Assembly: GCA_900469615.1 (NCBI GenBank)
Contig: UBYA01000011.1
Coordinates: forward strand, 558,001 to 622,000
DNA length: 64,000 nucleotides
Reading direction: 5' to 3'
Origin: Hyphomicrobiales bacterium
GTDB lineage: Bacteria > Pseudomonadota > Alphaproteobacteria > Rhizobiales > Rhizobiaceae
Shown here: positions 62,334 through 64,000 of the stretch, piece by piece
Position numbering within the stretch: position 1 is the stretch's first letter
How the letters are laid out: every line of letters starts with the position of its first letter
Notes under the pieces: generated by a model
The model's database searches: none
Told to the model about the DNA's origin: nothing
Seen by the model: only the letters and a program-made list of their open reading frames with translations
Made by a program: the position numbers and the translations under genes

Positions 62334-64000
62334 ATGCAGTCGTTTCTGCGCCTTTTGAATCTTGCCATATTGCTTCTGTTACCCATCTCCGCTTTCGGAG
62401 AGGTGAACTTCGGCAAGCCGCCGCCGAGCGCGGACGAGGTGTTCAAGCTCGATGTCCAGCGAGACGCGGCAGGCGCCCTGAAACTTCACTGGACGATAGG
62501 CAACGGCAATTATCTTTATCGCGACAGCATCAACGCGAAAGCCGGCGGTGAGGCTCTGCCCCTGCAAATGCCGGCGGGCGAGCAGAAGGACGATCAGAAT
62601 TTCGGTCCGGTCGAAATCTATCACCGAACTCTTGACGTGATGGTCAATGCTCCCGTCGCGGGAAGCCTGACGGTCACTTATCGCGGATGCGCGGAGGCTG
62701 GCATCTGCTATCCACCGGTAACGAAAAGCATCGATCTTGCAACGCGGGATCTTACGTCAAACCATTCCGCGCCGGGCGGGGAGACGGTTGCGCCCGTTGC
62801 CGCATCGACTGGCAACGACGCCACCACGGCGCTCACTCGCAATATGCTGACGATGGCGGTTGCCTTCCTGGGGTTCGGCATACTCCTGGCGTTCACGCCC
62901 TGCGTATTTCCGATGATACCTATTCTCTGCGCCATGCTCGCAGGGACCGGCAAGCCACTGCCTGCCATGCGCGGCTTTGCCTTGTCGGCAGCCTATGTCT
63001 TCGCAATGGCAGCCGCATATGGTCTTGTCGGCCTCGCCGCCGGTCTTTCCGGGGCAAATCTTCAGGTCATGCTCCAGACATCCTGGGCGCTTGGCGTTTC
63101 CGCTGCGATTTTCGTGGGACTGGCGCTCTCGATGTTCGGCGTCTTCAATCTTTCCCTGCCGTCTGCGCTGGCTTCGAAGATTTCCGGACGGCGTTCCGGA
63201 GGTTCGCTCGTCGGAGCGGCAGTGCTCGGGTTCGGTTCGGCGCTCATTGTCAGCCCCTGTGTCACGCCGCCGCTCGCCGCAGCCATTCTCTACGGCGTGC
63301 AAAGCGGAAACGCATCGAAGGGAGCGATTGCGCTATTCTTTCTCGGGCTCGGCATAGGATTGCCGCTGATTGCGTTCGGCACGTTCGGGCCACGCCTCCT
63401 CCCGAAATCAGGACCATGGCTTGAGCAGATCAGAAGCGCCTTCGGGTTTGTGTTCCTCGGCGTGGCCGTGATGCTGGCGACGCGTTTCGTGCCGGAGAGC
63501 GCGGCGATGGCCATGTGGGGCATGCTCGCCATTGGCTTTGGAGTGAGCATCGGCGCCTTCGACCGAATGAGCGCCGCCAACGCCTGGACCGGCCGCCTGT
63601 CGAAATCGATCGGCCTTGTGGCGGCGCTCTACGGGGCAATCCTCATCGTCGGCTATGCCGGAGGCGGCAGTGATCCGTTCCGGCCGCTTGCTTTCCTGAC
63701 GTCATCAAAACCCCCGGAGCAGCCGGCGAGCGTTTCCGAGAGCCGTATTTCGTCGCTGGAAGAATTCGATCGCACCGTGGAGCGTCTCGGCCATGGCGGC
63801 AAACCGATTTTCGTGTCGTTTACGGCCGACTGGTGCACGGTCTGCAAATCGAACGAAGCCGTTCTCGCCCGCCCCGCCGTCAGCAGGCTTTTGGCCGATA
63901 CTCCCGTGATCATCGCCGATGTCACGGCTCAAAGCGGAGCGGAGCAGGCATTGATGACGCGCTTTGGCGTTGTCGGTCCGCCGACCATGTTCATCCTCAA
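62334..64000 (+). CDS. dsbD: Thiol:disulfide interchange protein DsbD (3' end outside window)
   Basis: 555 residues are visible and the frame runs off the end. Signal peptide 1-22; N-terminal periplasmic domain with the Cys pair in 'RGCAEAGICYPP'; eight-helix core with redox cysteines in 'LAFTPCVFPMIPILCAML' and 'ALIVSPCVTPPLAAAIL'; C-terminal thioredoxin domain with 'FTADWCTVCKSNEAVL'. It passes electrons from cytoplasmic thioredoxin to periplasmic partners, for example in cytochrome c maturation or copper tolerance. The last residues in the window are the thioredoxin cis-Pro loop 'GVVGPPTMFIL'. Confidence 0.95.
   Translation, partial: MQSFLRLLNLAILLLLPISAFGEVNFGKPPPSADEVFKLDVQRDAAGALKLHWTIGNGNYLYRDSINAKAGGEALPLQMPAGEQKDDQNFGPVEIYHRTLDVMVNAPVAGSLTVTYRGCAEAGICYPPVTKSIDLATRDLTSNHSAPGGETVAPVAASTGNDATTALTRNMLTMAVAFLGFGILLAFTPCVFPMIPILCAMLAGTGKPLPAMRGFALSAAYVFAMAAAYGLVGLAAGLSGANLQVMLQTSWALGVSAAIFVGLALSMFGVFNLSLPSALASKISGRRSGGSLVGAAVLGFGSALIVSPCVTPPLAAAILYGVQSGNASKGAIALFFLGLGIGLPLIAFGTFGPRLLPKSGPWLEQIRSAFGFVFLGVAVMLATRFVPESAAMAMWGMLAIGFGVSIGAFDRMSAANAWTGRLSKSIGLVAALYGAILIVGYAGGGSDPFRPLAFLTSSKPPEQPASVSESRISSLEEFDRTVERLGHGGKPIFVSFTADWCTVCKSNEAVLARPAVSRLLADTPVIIADVTAQSGAEQALMTRFGVVGPPTMFIL

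Overview
The window looks like part of a Rhizobiaceae-type alphaproteobacterial genome (Rhizobium/Agrobacterium/Sinorhizobium relatives), probably an accessory replicon or accessory chromosomal region. This is inferred from gene content and GC-rich codon use: dense solute-importer operons with LacI/LysR regulators, a RirA-type iron box beside tonB, a BigR persulfide regulon, an N-type ATPase operon, and scattered transposase and host-gene fragments. I saw no rRNA, tRNA, CRISPR array, replication origin or core housekeeping genes.

Layout. 1-3247: a leftward sugar ABC operon (permease cut by the window edge, binding protein, LacI regulator) with a double palindromic operator upstream. 3263-5235: a scar of gene debris (ArdC-like remnant, IS5-family fragment, ureohydrolase tail, truncated IS110-family transposase). 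5373-15976: a leftward importer/catabolic operon (SDR, two permeases, binding protein, RbsA-type ATPase, zinc alcohol dehydrogenase, aldehyde dehydrogenase). One permease is fused to a strictosidine-synthase-like beta-propeller and is followed by a free-standing propeller protein. 16082-22816: a cluster whose families match the itaconate-degradation (rip/ict-ich-ccl) locus of Pseudomonas aeruginosa: LysR, CaiB/BaiF CoA-transferase, CitE-like lyase, MmgE/PrpD protein, acyl-CoA dehydrogenase and a MaoC/FAS1-like hydratase. 22863-23525: an IS3-family transposase with one nonsense codon.

23837-26284: tonB and a divergent FAD monooxygenase around a palindromic iron box. 26454-31203: a biotin carrier, biotin carboxylase, a degenerate second carrier and pxpB-pxpC-pxpA (5-oxoprolinase). 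31246-38312: an aminotransferase, a divergent LysR, then SDR, polar amino acid ABC importer (two permeases, ATPase, binding protein) and an RraA-family aldolase. 38315-38919: remnants of an AraC regulator and a chemotaxis-receptor HAMP segment. 39021-46439: a LacI-controlled oligosaccharide ABC importer with a cytoplasmic GH127 beta-L-arabinofuranosidase.

46828-53388: a complete N-ATPase operon, atpD-C-Q-R-B-E-F-A-G, with no separate delta gene and with a delta-like tail on the b subunit. 53512-60175: a sulfide/persulfide detoxification regulon with divergent halves (TauE/SafE exporter, DUF442-SQR fusion, two YeeE/YedE proteins and a persulfide-dioxygenase-type metallohydrolase to the left; peroxiredoxin, BigR-type ArsR repressor and a second metallohydrolase to the right). 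60236-64000: a QseB/QseC-like two-component pair and a divergent dsbD that runs off the end.

The segments most worth follow-up are the permease-propeller fusion operon, the itaconate-type cluster and its LysR sites, the pxp/biotin-carboxylase association with a lysine-less carrier, and the N-ATPase rotor and stator details.
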